Shown in pieces: positions 12,392 to 25,115 of a stretch of DNA of 64,000 bases. The notes beneath the pieces are model-generated. The model made no database searches. It saw nothing but the letters and a program-made list of their open reading frames with translations, and had not been told where the DNA came from. Position 1 is the stretch's first letter. The number at the start of each line of letters is the position of its first letter. The stretch is from Ovis canadensis. Lineage: Eukaryota > Chordata > Mammalia > Artiodactyla > Bovidae. The position numbers and the translations under genes are program-made. The stretch is from the NCBI RefSeq assembly GCF_042477335.2, contig NC_091260.1, positions 58,181,501-58,245,500 on the forward strand, read 5' to 3'.

Positions 12392-13025
12392 CCCCCTAAG
12401 GAGACTCTGACCCTGCCCAAGACAATGTCCTCAATTGTGATGTCAACCTCACTCCAGATTGGCTGGCAGTAAAACACACATTACACATAACTGGCGATGC
12501 AGAAGAGCTGTATAATCTTGAACTTAATACTGCTAAAGATCTAACAAAATCTTGCCTGAGAAACATTTGGACAGTTGCATGAAAGATGGACAACATTACA
12601 CATTCAGAGACATGGATTCTCTAAAAATCTACCTCTCTATGTAGCCAGACTGGCAGAAATTACTTTTGTTGAACTTTGTGCTTTGCTGTGGTTCTGTAAA
12701 ACATTACTGAGAAATGTTAAAACAAACAAACAAAAATGTCCAGTGAAACACATCTCTGAGTTTATCTCAAGGATTTTGTTGAGGACACTGCTTACTACAT
12801 TAGAAAATTTTGGGGGATCTTGGGGGATTTTTTTCTGGTTTAATACAAGGAATGCTTTTGCTTTCATCCTTTTAGATACTTTACCTAAATTTGCCTGAAG
12901 CTTGAAATTTACTTTTATTTTATAAACACACATCTTTTTTTTAAGTTTTTTTTTTGTTTGTTTGTTTGTTTAGATCTTCCGTCTCAAACTGGAAACAATA
13001 TTTCAGTTGTGCTTGTGGGAATATT
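12392..13025 (-). pseudogene. probable 3' UTR of the MAPK1IP1L retrocopy (or a second retrocopy)
   Basis: This non-repetitive block lies between the (AAAAAC)n tail and the MAPK1IP1L-like coding region, and joins it once the Bov-tA at 13026-13243 is removed. On the minus strand it is AT-rich and has only short frames, fitting a 3' UTR. Inside it, at about 12940-12972, is another A-rich stretch with AAAC repeats on the minus strand. The retrocopy may therefore end there instead, and 12392-12935 could be an independent insertion. I cannot decide without aligning to the parent mRNA. Confidence 0.55.
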
Positions 13026-14185
<1,160 letters not shown>

Positions 14186-14268
14186 TAAGTAAATGAATAG
14201 ACTTAATTTTATTCCTATTATAAGAATTCTATTTTTGTTTTGGAATAGCAATGAAGTTGATCTCTTTA

Positions 14269-14372
14269 TTTATTTTTTAATATAAATTTATTTATTTTAA
14301 TTGGAGGCCAATTAATTTACAATATTGTATTTGTTTTGCCATACATCATCATGAATCTGCCACAGGTGTTTT
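14269..14372 (-). mobile_element. L1 3'-terminal stub
   Basis: About 100 bp matching the very end of the ruminant L1 3' UTR in antisense (tttattttaattggaggcc, then gttttgccatacatcatcatg). A severely truncated insertion. Confidence 0.85.
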
Positions 14373-15302
14373 GCATGAATAGAACTGCTAATGTTAATAT
14401 GACAATGTTGGTGAGTTTTTCTCACTTATAGACTATGTCACTGCTGTATACTACATTTTCTTGATCTCAAACACTTGTATAGCTATTATTGGAATCGTCA
14501 TTTTCAAAGCAAGGTTACACTTTAAAAAAAACAACTGCAGTGTCTATAAGTTTCAGAGAACATAATGGTGTTTGGTATAAACATTTTAATTTTAATTGCA
14601 TGGCTGAGCAAAATAAGATTTTTATTACTCTTAAAGTCATATTTTATGGAGAAATGATTACGTTTCAGAAAACAATTCTATAATCCCAGGGAAACATAAT
14701 TATAGACATTGTTTTAAAATTGTCATATTGCCACCTACTTTACTTTCTGGAAATTAATAAACAAGCTTTATAACTGTACCTGAAGGATACAGAGAGTTAA
14801 ACGATGCACTAAAGTTAGCTCTGGTGGATAAATATTAGCTTTTTCACATATGAATGATACATGTCAAATAGAAAAACAAAACTTGTAGACAAAAATAAAA
14901 CTTTGAAATTGCATTTGTAAGATGATTAAGTAGTACTAGCACTGAAGTGTGTAGATGAAGTTTTTTAAATCTATTTTAGCGATTACTCTGAGTTTTTATT
15001 GTAACTTCTTGATGGGTAGTTGCTAATTAGTATTTTAGTAAATAAAAGTCATTTTTGATAGTTTTCAGCAAAATAAAATAAATTACTTTATTTTATTAAC
15101 ATCTTGGCTGGAAACAATTTCTTTATCTTCAAACTACAATCAGCTCCTAAATATGCATGTTCTTATAGATACATATATACATATATGATGCATATCATTA
15201 ATTTAGTATATATTTAATTTGAAATATATTTCCTTAGGTAATACTTATCATTTTAAATGATATATGATACCTACCTAAATTACTTTAAACTCTAGGTTAG
15301 AC
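14373..15302. other. unassigned AT-rich interval
   Basis: About 930 bp of AT-rich DNA with no recognised gene or repeat. The short open frame at 14489-14683 has no recognisable motif. Confidence 0.5.
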
Positions 15303-15867
15303 GTTACAGTTGTTCAGTCACTAAGTCATGTCTGACTCTTTGCAACCCCATGGACTACAGCGTGCCAGGCTTCCCTGTCCTTCACCAACTCCCAGAGTTT
15401 AATCAAGCTTATGTCCATTGAGTCAACAATGCTAAACAACCAACTCATTCTGTCCTCCCCTTCTCCTGCCTTCAATTGTTCCCAGCATCAGAGTCTTTTC
15501 CAATGGCTCAACTCTTCACATCAGGTGGCCAAAGTGTTGGAGCTTCAATTTTAGCAACAGTCTTTGCAAAGAATATTCAGAGATGATTTCCTTTAGGATT
15601 AACTGGTTTGATCTCCTTGCAGTCCAAAGCACTCTCAAGAGTCTTCTCCAGCACCACAATCTGAAAGCATCACTTCTTCAGTGCACAGCCTTCTCTATGG
15701 TCCAATTCTCACAACTGTTCCTGTGAAATTAAAAGACACTATCTCCTTGCAAGGAAAGTTTTGACAAAATTAGACAGCATATTAAAAAACAGAAATATCA
15801 CTTTGCCAGCAAAGGTCTGTAGAGTCAAAGCTATGGTTTTTCCAGTAGTCATGTACAGATGTGAGAG
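15303..15867 (-). mobile_element. BovB LINE with 5' inversion (twin-priming structure)
   Basis: Positions 15303-15719 are the BovB 3' end on the minus strand. From about 15722 to 15867 the sequence is BovB again but on the plus strand (tgaaattaaaagacac through ccagtagtcatgtacagatg). In the BovB consensus order the second block lies immediately upstream of the first; both stop at the same place, a shared tgtgaga. This is the layout expected when the 5' part of the cDNA is primed separately and joined inverted. No clear target duplication is visible. Confidence 0.88.
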
Positions 15868-16154
15868 ATGTTGCAGACATAATATTAATTGGAATGTACA
15901 GGTCACCAATACCCAATAAATTAAATAGAAGAGAGAAGCACAAATAAGTGGCGAGGAATGGATGTTATGAAGGATGGTTCATGTGATAAATAGAAGGTTC
16001 TGTGTGAGTAAAAACATCAGTGTTTTTGGATGTCTTCCAGATGACAAAGAATATGTAAAAGTAAAATGTAATACAGATTTGCTATATCTAAGACTGTGGA
16101 AGATGTCCTTTACAGCTTGAACATGAACTTTGAATAAGGGTGTGGTCAGACCAA

Positions 16155-16388
16155 GTGAGGTGAAAATAGCTCAGCCATGTCTGACTTTTTGTGACCCCTT
16201 GGACTATAGAGTTCATGGAATTCTCCAGGCCAGGAGACTGGAGTGGGTAGCGTTTCTCTTAGCCAGGGGACCTTCCCAACCAGGGATTGAACTCAGGTCT
16301 CCCGCACTGCAGGTGGATTCTTTACCAGCTGAGCCATAAGGGAAGCCCAAGAATACTGGAGTGGGTAGCCTCTCCCTTCTCCAGCAGA
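16155..16388 (-). mobile_element. Bov-tA SINE with partial second unit
   Basis: A full antisense Bov-tA unit ends with gccataagggaagccc and is followed by a short second unit (aagaatactggagtgggtagcc). The same dimer layout recurs at 63147-63459. It is flanked by a 13-bp target duplication with one mismatch: gtggtcagaccaa (16142-16154) and gtgatcagaccaa (16389-16401). Confidence 0.92.
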
Positions 16389-16626
16389 GTGATCAGACCA
16401 AACACAGATGTAAAAGGAATTATGCTCTAGGATACTGGTGATTCTGTCATTAAGTTTACACAACACTGAGAGAAATGAGGAGTCACAAAAGCATTTTAGA
16501 AGACCACAATAGCTGCAGTGTAAAACATGAATGGTTGGACACAAAACAGTGAAAGGGAAAACTGTTTAAGAATATGTGCTAATCATCCAAGAAATAAACT
16601 ATAGTTTGTTATATATCACTGGCTTA

Positions 16627-17300
16627 AAATTCACCATTCAAAACAATGAAGATCATGGCTTCTGGTTCCAACACTTCATGGCAAACAGATGGGGAAAAAC
16701 TGGAAACAGTGGTGGATTTAATTTTATTGGGCTTCAAAATCACTGTGGATGGTGATTGCAACCACAAAATTAAAAGACTTCTTGGAAGAAAAGCTACGAT
16801 AAACCTAAACAGAGTATTAAAAAGTAGAGACATCACTTTGCTGACAGAGGTCTGTATAGTTGAATCTATGTTTTTTCCAGTAATCATGTATAGATGTTAG
16901 AATTCTGAAGGACGAACAATTGATGCTTTCTAATTGTGGTTCTGGAGAAGTCTGTTGAGAGTTCCTGGGACAGCACTGACTGGAGGTCAAACCGGTCAAC
17001 CCTAAGGGAAATCAACCCTGAATATTCACTGGAAGGACTGATGCTGAAGCTCAAGCTCCAATATTTGTCCATCTGATGCAAAGAGTGAACTTATTGGAGA
17101 AGACCCAGATGTTGGGAAAAATTGAGGGCAAGAGGAGAAAGGGGCGACAGAGGTTGGGATGGTTGGATGTCATCACTGAATCAATGGAGATGAATTTGAG
17201 CAAACCCTGAGGGATAGTGAAGGACGGGGAAGCCTAGCATGCTTCAGTTCATGAGTTTGCAAAGAATCATGCATGATTTAGAGACTGAACAACAGAAACG
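16627..17300 (+). mobile_element. BovB LINE 3' portion
   Basis: Sense-strand BovB covering the region after the RT to the 3' end. The frame from 16646 reads KIMASGSNTSWQTDGEKLET and then LLGRKATINLNRVLKSRDIT, the usual BovB C-terminal block. It ends with gagactgaacaacagaaac at 17299. It is noticeably more diverged than the BovB at 9297, suggesting an older insertion. Confidence 0.93.
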
Positions 17301-17387
17301 ATACTGGCAATGAAGAAGGGGAAAAGTAGACAGGCTTGGCAGCTATTTAGGGGGTAAAATTATTTTTAAAAATTAATTGAATATTCA

Positions 17388-17521
17388 GTGAAGTTAAATG
17401 TTAGTCATTCTGTCATATCCGACTCTTTGGGACCCCATGGACTGTAGCCCTCCAGGCTTCTTTGTCCATGGGATTCTCCAGGCAAGAATACTGGATTGGG
17501 TTACTATTCCTTTCTACAGGG
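17388..17521 (-). mobile_element. Bov-tA SINE, partial
   Basis: Antisense tail and body of Bov-tA (tgttagtcattctgtcatat through ggcaagaatactggattggg). The tRNA-like head is missing, so it is truncated at its 5' end. Confidence 0.9.
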
Positions 17522-17875
17522 GAATACACAGTGGCTGAGGGAAACAGATGAGTAAAAGATGTCTTTTAATTACTGATTTAATCATATAAATGAATGGAAG
17601 ATCATTCAATGAAATAAGAAACATAGAAGTACACAACAATCTTGCCGAAGATAGGATTAGGGGTTCAGTTTGGGGCCTGCTGAGTTAAACAGAATTCAAT
17701 ACAGTTAGGCATAAATTATACCAAATGATTTCATTTATTTGCAGACACTGAGAACTGATATCAGTTGTGAAATATAGGACAGATAAAAGGAAGATAGTAA
17801 AAACAGCTGTAAATCAAAATTAAATTCTGCAGATCTGATATACATCACAGTGTCTATGTTATAGTTAATACTGTT
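17522..17875. other. unassigned interval
   Basis: About 350 bp, AT-rich, nothing recognised. Confidence 0.5.
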
Positions 17876-18275
17876 GTTTTTGTTCAGTTGCTCAGTCATG
17901 TCTGATTCTTTGTGACCCCGTGGACTGCAGCATGCCAGGCCTCCTTGTCCCTCGCCATCTCCTATAGTTTGCCCAAGTTCATGTTCATTGCATCATTGAT
18001 GTTGTCCAGCCATCTCATGCTTTGATGCCCTATTTTCCTTCTGCCCTTGATCTTCCTCAGCATCTGGGACTTTTCCAATGAATCGTCTGTTCCCATTAGA
18101 TGACCAAAATACTGGAACTTTAGCTACAACATCAGTCGTTCCAGAGAATATTCAGGGTTGCTCTCCGTTAAGATCAACTGGTTTGATCTCTTTGTTGTCC
18201 ACCTTCTTTATAGTCCAGCTCTCCCAACCATACATGACCACTGGGAAGACCATAGCCTTTACTATACAGACCATA
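17876..18275 (-). mobile_element. BovB LINE 3' end with internal deletion
   Basis: Antisense BovB 3' end. Compared with the copies at 9297 and 58672 it jumps from ctctttgttgtcc directly to accttctttatagtccagct near 18200, losing roughly 65 bp. It stops near 18275, a few bases before the 13-bp target duplication of the neighbouring L1. Confidence 0.9.
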
Positions 18276-18280
18276 AGTCT

Positions 18281-18293
18281 AATATGTATTATA
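18281..18293. repeat. target-site duplication, left copy
   Basis: aatatgtattata, identical to 20569-20581. It brackets the inverted L1. Confidence 0.93.
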
Positions 18294-19229
18294 TTTTTGT
18301 GTGCGGTGTTAGAAAGTGATCTAGTTTCATTCTTTTACAAGTGGTTGACCAGTTTTCCCAGCACCACTTGTTAAAGAGATTGTCTTTACTCCATTGTATA
18401 TTCTTGCCTCCTTTGTCAAAGATAAGGTGTCCATATGTGTGTGGATTTATCTCTGGGCTTTCTATTTTGTTCCATTGATCTATATGTCTGTCTTTGTGCC
18501 AGTACCATACTGTCTTGATGACTGTGGCTTTGTAGTAGAGCCTGAAGTCAGGCAAGTTGATTCCTCCAGTTCCATTCTTCTTTCTCAAGATTGCTTTGGC
18601 TATTCGAGGTTTTTTGTATTTCCATACAAATCTTGAAATTATTTGTTCTAGTTCTGTGAAAAATGTGGCTGGTAGCTTGATAGGGATTGCATTGAATTTG
18701 TAAATTGCTTTGGGTAGTATACTCATTTTCACTATATTGATTCTTCCAATCCATGAACATGGTATATTTCTCCATCTATTAGTGTCCTCTTTGATTTCTT
18801 TCATCAGTGTTTTATAGTTTTCTATATATAGGTCTTTAGTTTCTTTAGGTAGATATATTCCTAAGTATTTTATTCTTTTTGTTGCAATGGTGAATGGAAT
18901 TGTTTCCTTAATTTCTTTTTCTACTTTCTCATTATTCGTGTATAGGAATGCAAGGGATTTCTGTGTGTTGATTTTATATCCTGCAACTTTACTATATTCA
19001 TTGATGAGCTCTAGTAATTTTCTGGTGGAGTCTTTAGGGTTTTCCATGTAGAGGATCATGTCATCTGCAAACAGTGAGAGTTTTACTTCTTCTTTTCCAA
19101 TTTGGATTCCTTTTATTTCTTTTTCTGCTCTGATTGCTGTGGCCAAAACTTCCAGAACTATGTTGAATAGTAGCGGTGAAAGTGGACACCCTTGTCTTGT
19201 TCCTGACTTTAGGGGAAATGCTTTCAATT
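18294..19229 (-). mobile_element. L1 ORF2 5' segment, inverted part of a twin-primed L1
   Basis: On the minus strand this is one uninterrupted L1 ORF2 frame of 312 codons (19227 to 18292). It begins at the RT palm ([20 protein letters not shown]), contains an intact LFADDMILY active site (about 19080-19050) and runs to the C-terminal domain ([12 protein letters not shown]). It is the inverted half of a single insertion whose other half follows on the plus strand at 19230. The absence of stops or frameshifts shows a young insertion. Confidence 0.96.
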
Positions 19230-20568
19230 TTGTAAAAGAATGAAACTAGATCACTTTCTAACACCGCACACAAAAATAAACTCAAAATGGATTAAAGATC
19301 TAAATGTAAGATCAGAAACTATAAAACTCCTAGAGGAGAACATAGGCAAAACACTCTCAGACATAAATCACAGCAGGATCCTCTATGATCCACCTCCCAG
19401 AATTCTGGAAATTAAAGCAAAAATAAACAAATGGGATCTAATTAAAATTAAAAGCTTCTGCACAACAAAGGAAACTATAAGCAAGGTGAAAAGACAGCCT
19501 TCTGAATGGGAGGAAATAATAGCAAATGAAGCAACTGACAAACAACTAATCTCAAAAATATACAAGCAACTTATGCAGCTCAACTTCAGAAAAATAAACG
19601 ACCCAATCAAAAAATGGGCCAAAGAACTAAATAGACATTTCTCCAAAGAAGACATACGGATGGCTAACAAACACATGAAAAGATGCTCAACATCACTCAT
19701 TATTAGAGAAATGCAAATCAAAACCACAATGAGGTACCACTTCACACCAGTCAGAATGGCTGCAATCCAAAAATCTACAAGCAATAAATGCTGGAGAGGG
19801 TGTGGAGAAAAGGGAACCCTCCTACACTGTTGGTGGGAATGCAAACTAGTACAGCCACTATGGAGAACAGTGTGGAGATTCCTTAAAAAATTGCAAATAG
19901 AACTCCCTTATGACCCAGCAATCCCACTGCTGGGCATACACACCGAGGAAACCAGAATTGAAAGAGACACATGTACCCCAATGTTCATCGCAGCACTGTT
20001 TATAATAGCCAGGACATGGAAACAACCTAGATGTCCATCAGCAGATGAATGGATAAGAAAGCTGTGGTACATATACACAATGGAGTATTACTCAGCTGTT
20101 AAAAAGAATTCATTTGAATCAGTTCTGATGAGATGGATGAAACTGGAGCCGATTATACAGAGTGAAGTAAGCCAGAAAGAAAAACACCAATACAGTATAC
20201 TAACACATATATATGGAATTTAGGAAGATGGCAATGACGACCCTGTATGCAAGACAGGGAAAGAGACACAGATGTGTATAACGGACTTTTGGACTCAGAG
20301 GGAGAGGGAGAGGGTGGGGTGATTTGGGAGAATGGTATTCTAACATGTATACTATCATGTGAATTGAATCGCCAGTCTATGTCTGACACAGGATGCAGCA
20401 TGCTTGGGGCTGGTGCATGGGGATGACCCAGAAAGATGTTCTGGGGAGGGAGGTGGGAGGGGGGTTCATGTTTGGGAATGCATGTAAAAATTAAAGATTT
20501 TAAAATTTAAAAAATAAAAAACTAAAAAAAAAAAGAAAGAAAATCAGAGACATTAAAAAAATAATAAT
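19230..20568 (+). mobile_element. L1 3' segment, sense part of the same twin-primed L1
   Basis: The plus-strand frame 19240-20223 (327 codons) carries the intact ORF2 C-terminus, including the cysteine/histidine knuckle [18 protein letters not shown] (19789-19842), and ends HIYGI-stop. The 3' UTR and an A-rich tail follow (about 20500-20560). The first 49 bp (19230-19278) repeat, in inverted orientation, the end of the preceding segment (18292-18340). The target duplication aatatgtattata closes the element at 20569-20581. Confidence 0.96.
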
Positions 20569-20924
20569 AATATGTATTATAGTCCATACGTCTATTATTA
20601 TTAGAAGCAAAATTTAATGGCTTATCTTTTGTATTTTACTCAAGGCTTTCAATGAAGTTAACAAATATAATTATTTGTACTCATTACATTTCTTTGATTT
20701 CTAATTTTGTGAATTCAATATGTGTGCTATTATAATGAAAAATCATTAAATGTATTAGAATACTGAAAATTCAAGTTGATTTATTTTAGGCCATGAAAAC
20801 TCAGGCAGAAATTGCAACCGCTATTATTATGAAGTACAGAAATTGATCTGGGATAGTACAGGGAGTTGAAAGCATTATCACAGTGCTAACAGACTAACAG
20901 TGATAAGGAAACAAATTGTGGTGG

Positions 20925-20964
<40 letters not shown>

Positions 20965-21410
20965 GATTGTGCCTTTGCATTTTAGTAGAAGGCTTATGTT
21001 AATAAAGTTGTTTCAGTTAGAAAACTTAAAAGGAAATTATTCCAAAAGTAATAATTAAAATCAGTAGTGGCCGAGGTTATTCTTGACTGAAAAATGTTTA
21101 TATCTTAAAATTTAAGTTTTGAGTTTAAAAGTTACATATAGAGGGATATATGGAGATATACATATCAACAGCATTACGATTATAGATATAGGAAGCTACA
21201 TTAAAACATGTAATTTACAACAATCTCTAGATTTAGAAAATTAATTGTTGATAGAATGTGCAATTGATTTCTTTAAAAGAAAAAATGTAAGCAAATACAA
21301 TATGTGATTACAGCCTTCTCATGGTGAAGGGGCTTGTGTAATTCAGTGAAGTTATAAGCCATGCCATTCATGGCCACCCAAGATAGATGTGTCATAGTGA
21401 AAAGTTATGA
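20569..21410. other. unassigned AT-rich interval with a 32-T run
   Basis: No gene recognised. A pure T run of 32 bases lies at 20929-20960. Its flanks show no SINE or LINE sequence I recognise, so it may be the tail of a very short or decayed antisense retroinsertion, or slippage. Confidence 0.55.
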
Positions 21411-21585
21411 CTAAACTGGGCCCACTGGAGGAGGAAATGGCAAACCATTCCAGTATTCTTGCTGCAAGAATACCATGAACAGTATGAAAAGGCAAAAGAT
21501 ATGACAGAAGAGCCTGGTGTGCTACAGTCTATAGGGTTGCAGAGAGTTGGACATGACTTAGTGGCTGAACAACTACAACCTATTC
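21411..21585 (+). mobile_element. SINE-like element with BovB 5'-end segment
   Basis: The left part (ggcccactggaggaggaaatggc, then gaacagtatgaaaaggcaaa, then gatatgaca) resembles the start of BovB. The right part (gaagagcctggtgtgctaca through gagttggacatgacttag) is the usual Bov-tA/BovB 3' tail. The body is about 170 bp. It may be a BovB with a very large internal deletion or a SINE variant that uses BovB 5' sequence. Confidence 0.65.
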
Positions 21586-24158
21586 AAGGAATGAGATTTG
21601 CTCTCTGTTACATTACTTCTACTTTTAACTATCCCAAGACTGTTTACTGAACAAATATTATGGGCAAGGTAATATTTTTTGTTGTTGCCCTTGCACAAGC
21701 TTTTGAAAGACTGAAGAATAAAATGTAAGTAAGACAGAGGAAATGAAATTCAGCTAATTATACCAGCACAAGCAGCTAGAAGTAAGAAAAGCAATACTAA
21801 AGGCAGGAAGAATCAGTGATTGATATCCTTGTTGGAAAGATGGATGTGATCAGGCTGAGAGATTCCATCTAAAATTGAATTTCCTGCTACTCAAACAGCT
21901 TAATTTCATTTATTTTTTAAACAATATGACCTTGCAGAAAGTGTTTCAAAAGACTATTTTATCTTTTTAAGTTTATAATTAAAATATGAGGATTTTTTCC
22001 TCGCTTAATTTTGTGTTGTTTTTCTTTGTGCTCTGAGTTGGAAGGAGATAAGCTTTATGTTCCTCACTTAGTGTCAATATATCCAGTATATGTCTTGGGT
22101 TGAAAACACAACAAACATGCCTCTCTCTTTGAAGTTTCCATTTGTCTCTCTTTCCCATATTTTCAAGACAGGTATCTCCTGAGAAGACTAAGTGACATAA
22201 TAGGAGATCAGCAGGAAACGTAAGCTCCATGTTCTGTGTTAATGCATCAAATATGCCAGCATTAAGATGAGGAATGACTTCCTGGTATGATGATTAGAAT
22301 GTGTTTTCAGAAAGAAAGCAGCCCTGTGTGAATTACACTTCTTGCTTAGAGACCAAATGCAGAAATTAAATTGTATTGTTAATGTACTTTCCACAGAGAC
22401 ATAAAAATCTGCTTTCTGTTTTCATAGCATAATATTATAGGCTGTTAATGAATTCTTCTTTGCTTATCTTTTCCAACCCTGTGGGATGTCTTAAGTTGAA
22501 AATTACATACTGATTAGTGAAGGAAGCTGAGTTAAGTACTAAGGAGTGCTTTCAGAATCTATATAATTAAATGATCACAGACCAAGAGTTAAGCACTAGA
22601 GGGAATATTTACACTATTTTTTGGTGATGACACAAAATCTGTTATACAGAAGATAAAGAATACATGAAGCAACATTTGATTTCTACAGTTATTCACTTGA
22701 GACTGGTTATATAAATAGATATTTTTGGGCACCCCTATAAAAGTTAAAACATAGGAATCAATCTTTGAGAGACTTCCAAAGTTGTATTTGTTCATTAAAT
22801 ACGTTCATTAAGTGGCAAATATGTTTGATGTAGATTATAGCAAGATACGGCCATTACTTTAAAAAATACTAAGCACTGTGGGGCAGGAGATTAGCTTAAC
22901 AATAAGATGAACAAAATTAAGCAATGCTTAACTGACAGATTTTATATAAGAGCATTAAGAGGAGAAAGGTATGACTTTAGGTGAAAAGAATAAAAAATAG
23001 GAGAAATGTATGCTTTTTAGAAAAGGTTTTTTTTTTTTTTTTGGATTGTGCATCTGCCAGAAGAGTATGCAATTTACTGAAATTAAGAAGAATTGGGGGA
23101 AAAGCAAATCTTGACAGTTGGAACCAAAAATTCTTTTGTGGTATGCTTAATTGCACACTTCTACTAAATATTAAAGGTGAACCCCTGACCCAAAGGCAAT
23201 CAATCAACAGATTGATCATGATCAATGATTTATTCTACCAAGAGGTTAGTCTTTCTAACTGAGCTGAGCTATCTAGAAAAGTGAAAAAGTGAGTGTTAGT
23301 CGCTTAGTCATGTCTGAGTCTTTATTTATTGTACTTACTTCAGTTTATTGTACTTCAAAATTGTTTATTCTCTAAAGCACTCCAAATGCATTCATGTCCC
23401 CTGCACCATGAAATACGCTAAAAAACAGGATAGATGATTCAAAAAGGCATACTCAGAAATGGTGTCATTTCATGTAAATGTGCTTTGACTAAACAAGAAA
23501 AATGCCTATTTTTTAAATTTTTAGAGGTTATTTAATTGAATGTTTATTTTATAATTGGTACTTAGAGAAATGACTCATGAAACTCAAGGTATAAGCTTAA
23601 TATCTATTAAGAATTGAATCATATGCATTTTCTGGCCCTGTATTGACTATAATTAATGTGTCTTCATAACTTGGACTATCAGATTTTTAGAAACATGAAG
23701 TAGTTGAGGATCAAAATCTATGATTCTCTGCACTTCCTTTCACAGATTGTATAACACCCCTTGAAGTTTCAGAGGTGAAGTGGGTGGAATGTGATCACTT
23801 TTGTAGCTACAATTTCACACTGGGAGATTGCTTTTTTCTTTTTTTTTTTTTTACTTCCTAAATTAAATTGAGAAATTACAGAGCAGCAAAATGTTTCAGC
23901 TAATCCTCTGGGAGAAAAATTATATGCATATAAAATAAAATATACTGCCTTTTTCATGAACAGTGTGTGAGCTATTTGAAAATTTTATGCTATTAGCACT
24001 TTCAATATGTCATTAACCTAGAAAATAAGAGGGAATAATGAAAGTCATTAAAAGCAGTTGAGTGGCCTGCTGTAGCCTGGCCAATAAAAGAATAAAGAAT
24101 GGGAAACAGAACACGACATTCTATTACATTACAATCTGGCAGGACTTTGTGTACAATG

Positions 24159-24190
<32 letters not shown>

Positions 24191-24814
24191 AATTTTTCTG
24201 CCTCCATACTATGCTTTTTATGTATATAGGACAAAAGAAGGTTTTTAGACAGAATTGCCAAGTGCTAGACATAAAAAATGTCAGCTAAATCTAAAATGAA
24301 GGTCATTATTCTAAATTTGAAGCACTGAGAACATCACACTCTGTATCTTCCTGAAACCTATTCTGTTAGAGCCTTCTAAACTACTGTGTTCGGGCAAATT
24401 TTGAGTTTAGAAGAATAATCATGAACAAAGATGATGAGGAAAAGAAATGTATATAATGGCTACTTTTGCTCTGACTCCAAAATTTATGTACTTATCATTG
24501 TGTTATGAGACAAAAGACATTTTATTTCTTTTGGGTATCACCCACAAAAGCCAAACTTCTTTTCCTTGACTATAGATTCACCTGAGTATGACCAGCCCTA
24601 GAAACTTTCAGAATCATCTGATTTTAAGCTAACTTTGATATAAACTAGTTATAATTTTGTACTATTCTTTAGAATTTACCAGCTTTTTGTGGGTATTAAA
24701 TTGATGGCATATTCAAGATTCCCACTGAATTCCTAAGCAATTTGGGACAAATGCATAGAAGATTATGTTCTCTTTGGTTTGGTAAACTTTGGTTCTGTTT
24801 CTCTAATGAACTCT
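21586..24814. other. unassigned AT-rich interval
   Basis: About 3.2 kb with no recognised host gene. It holds a 47-bp antisense Bov-tA tail scrap at 23276-23322 (gtgttagtcgcttagtcatg), poly-T runs near 23028-23042 and 23839-23851, and an ATAT-rich tract at about 24159-24190. Open frames of 60-93 codons have no recognisable motifs. Confidence 0.55.
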
Positions 24815-25005
24815 AATTGTTGTTGTTTGGTCACTCCCCATGTCCAACTTGTGGCAACCTCATGGACTGCAGCAAGCCAGGCATCCCTGTCCTTCACCAT
24901 CTGTCACAGCTTGCTCAAACTCATGCCCATTGAGTCAGTGATGCCATTCAAACATCTCGTCCTCTGGCATCTCCTTCTTCTCCTGCCTTCAATCTTTCCA
25001 ACTCT
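24815..25005 (-). mobile_element. BovB LINE 3' fragment, old
   Basis: Antisense BovB 3' end (ttgtttggtcactccccatg, then gactgcagcaagccaggc) reaching only to the caatctttccaac block. More substitutions than other copies indicate an older insertion. Confidence 0.85.
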
Positions 25006-25115
25006 AATATAAGAGTTAAAATAGACATAGGAAGAAAATTACAAGACAAAGGCAAAGGCAATGGAAGCAAACAGAAGTAAGACTTTAAAAATATTAATAA
25101 TAATAATGTTATCTG

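Noticed and set aside
12403..12583. Plus-strand frame of about 60 codons preceded by a pyrimidine tract and an AG, looking like a terminal exon.
   Set aside because: The tract is the antisense of a degenerate poly(A) tail, and the frame is antisense to the probable 3' UTR of the MAPK1IP1L retrocopy. It matches no protein I recognise.
19383..19844. 153-codon minus-strand frame resembling a multi-pass membrane protein.
   Set aside because: It is the antisense shadow of the L1 ORF2 C-terminus. The same hydrophobic shadow recurs opposite every L1 in the window (11129-11716, 44867-45310, 54614-55327).
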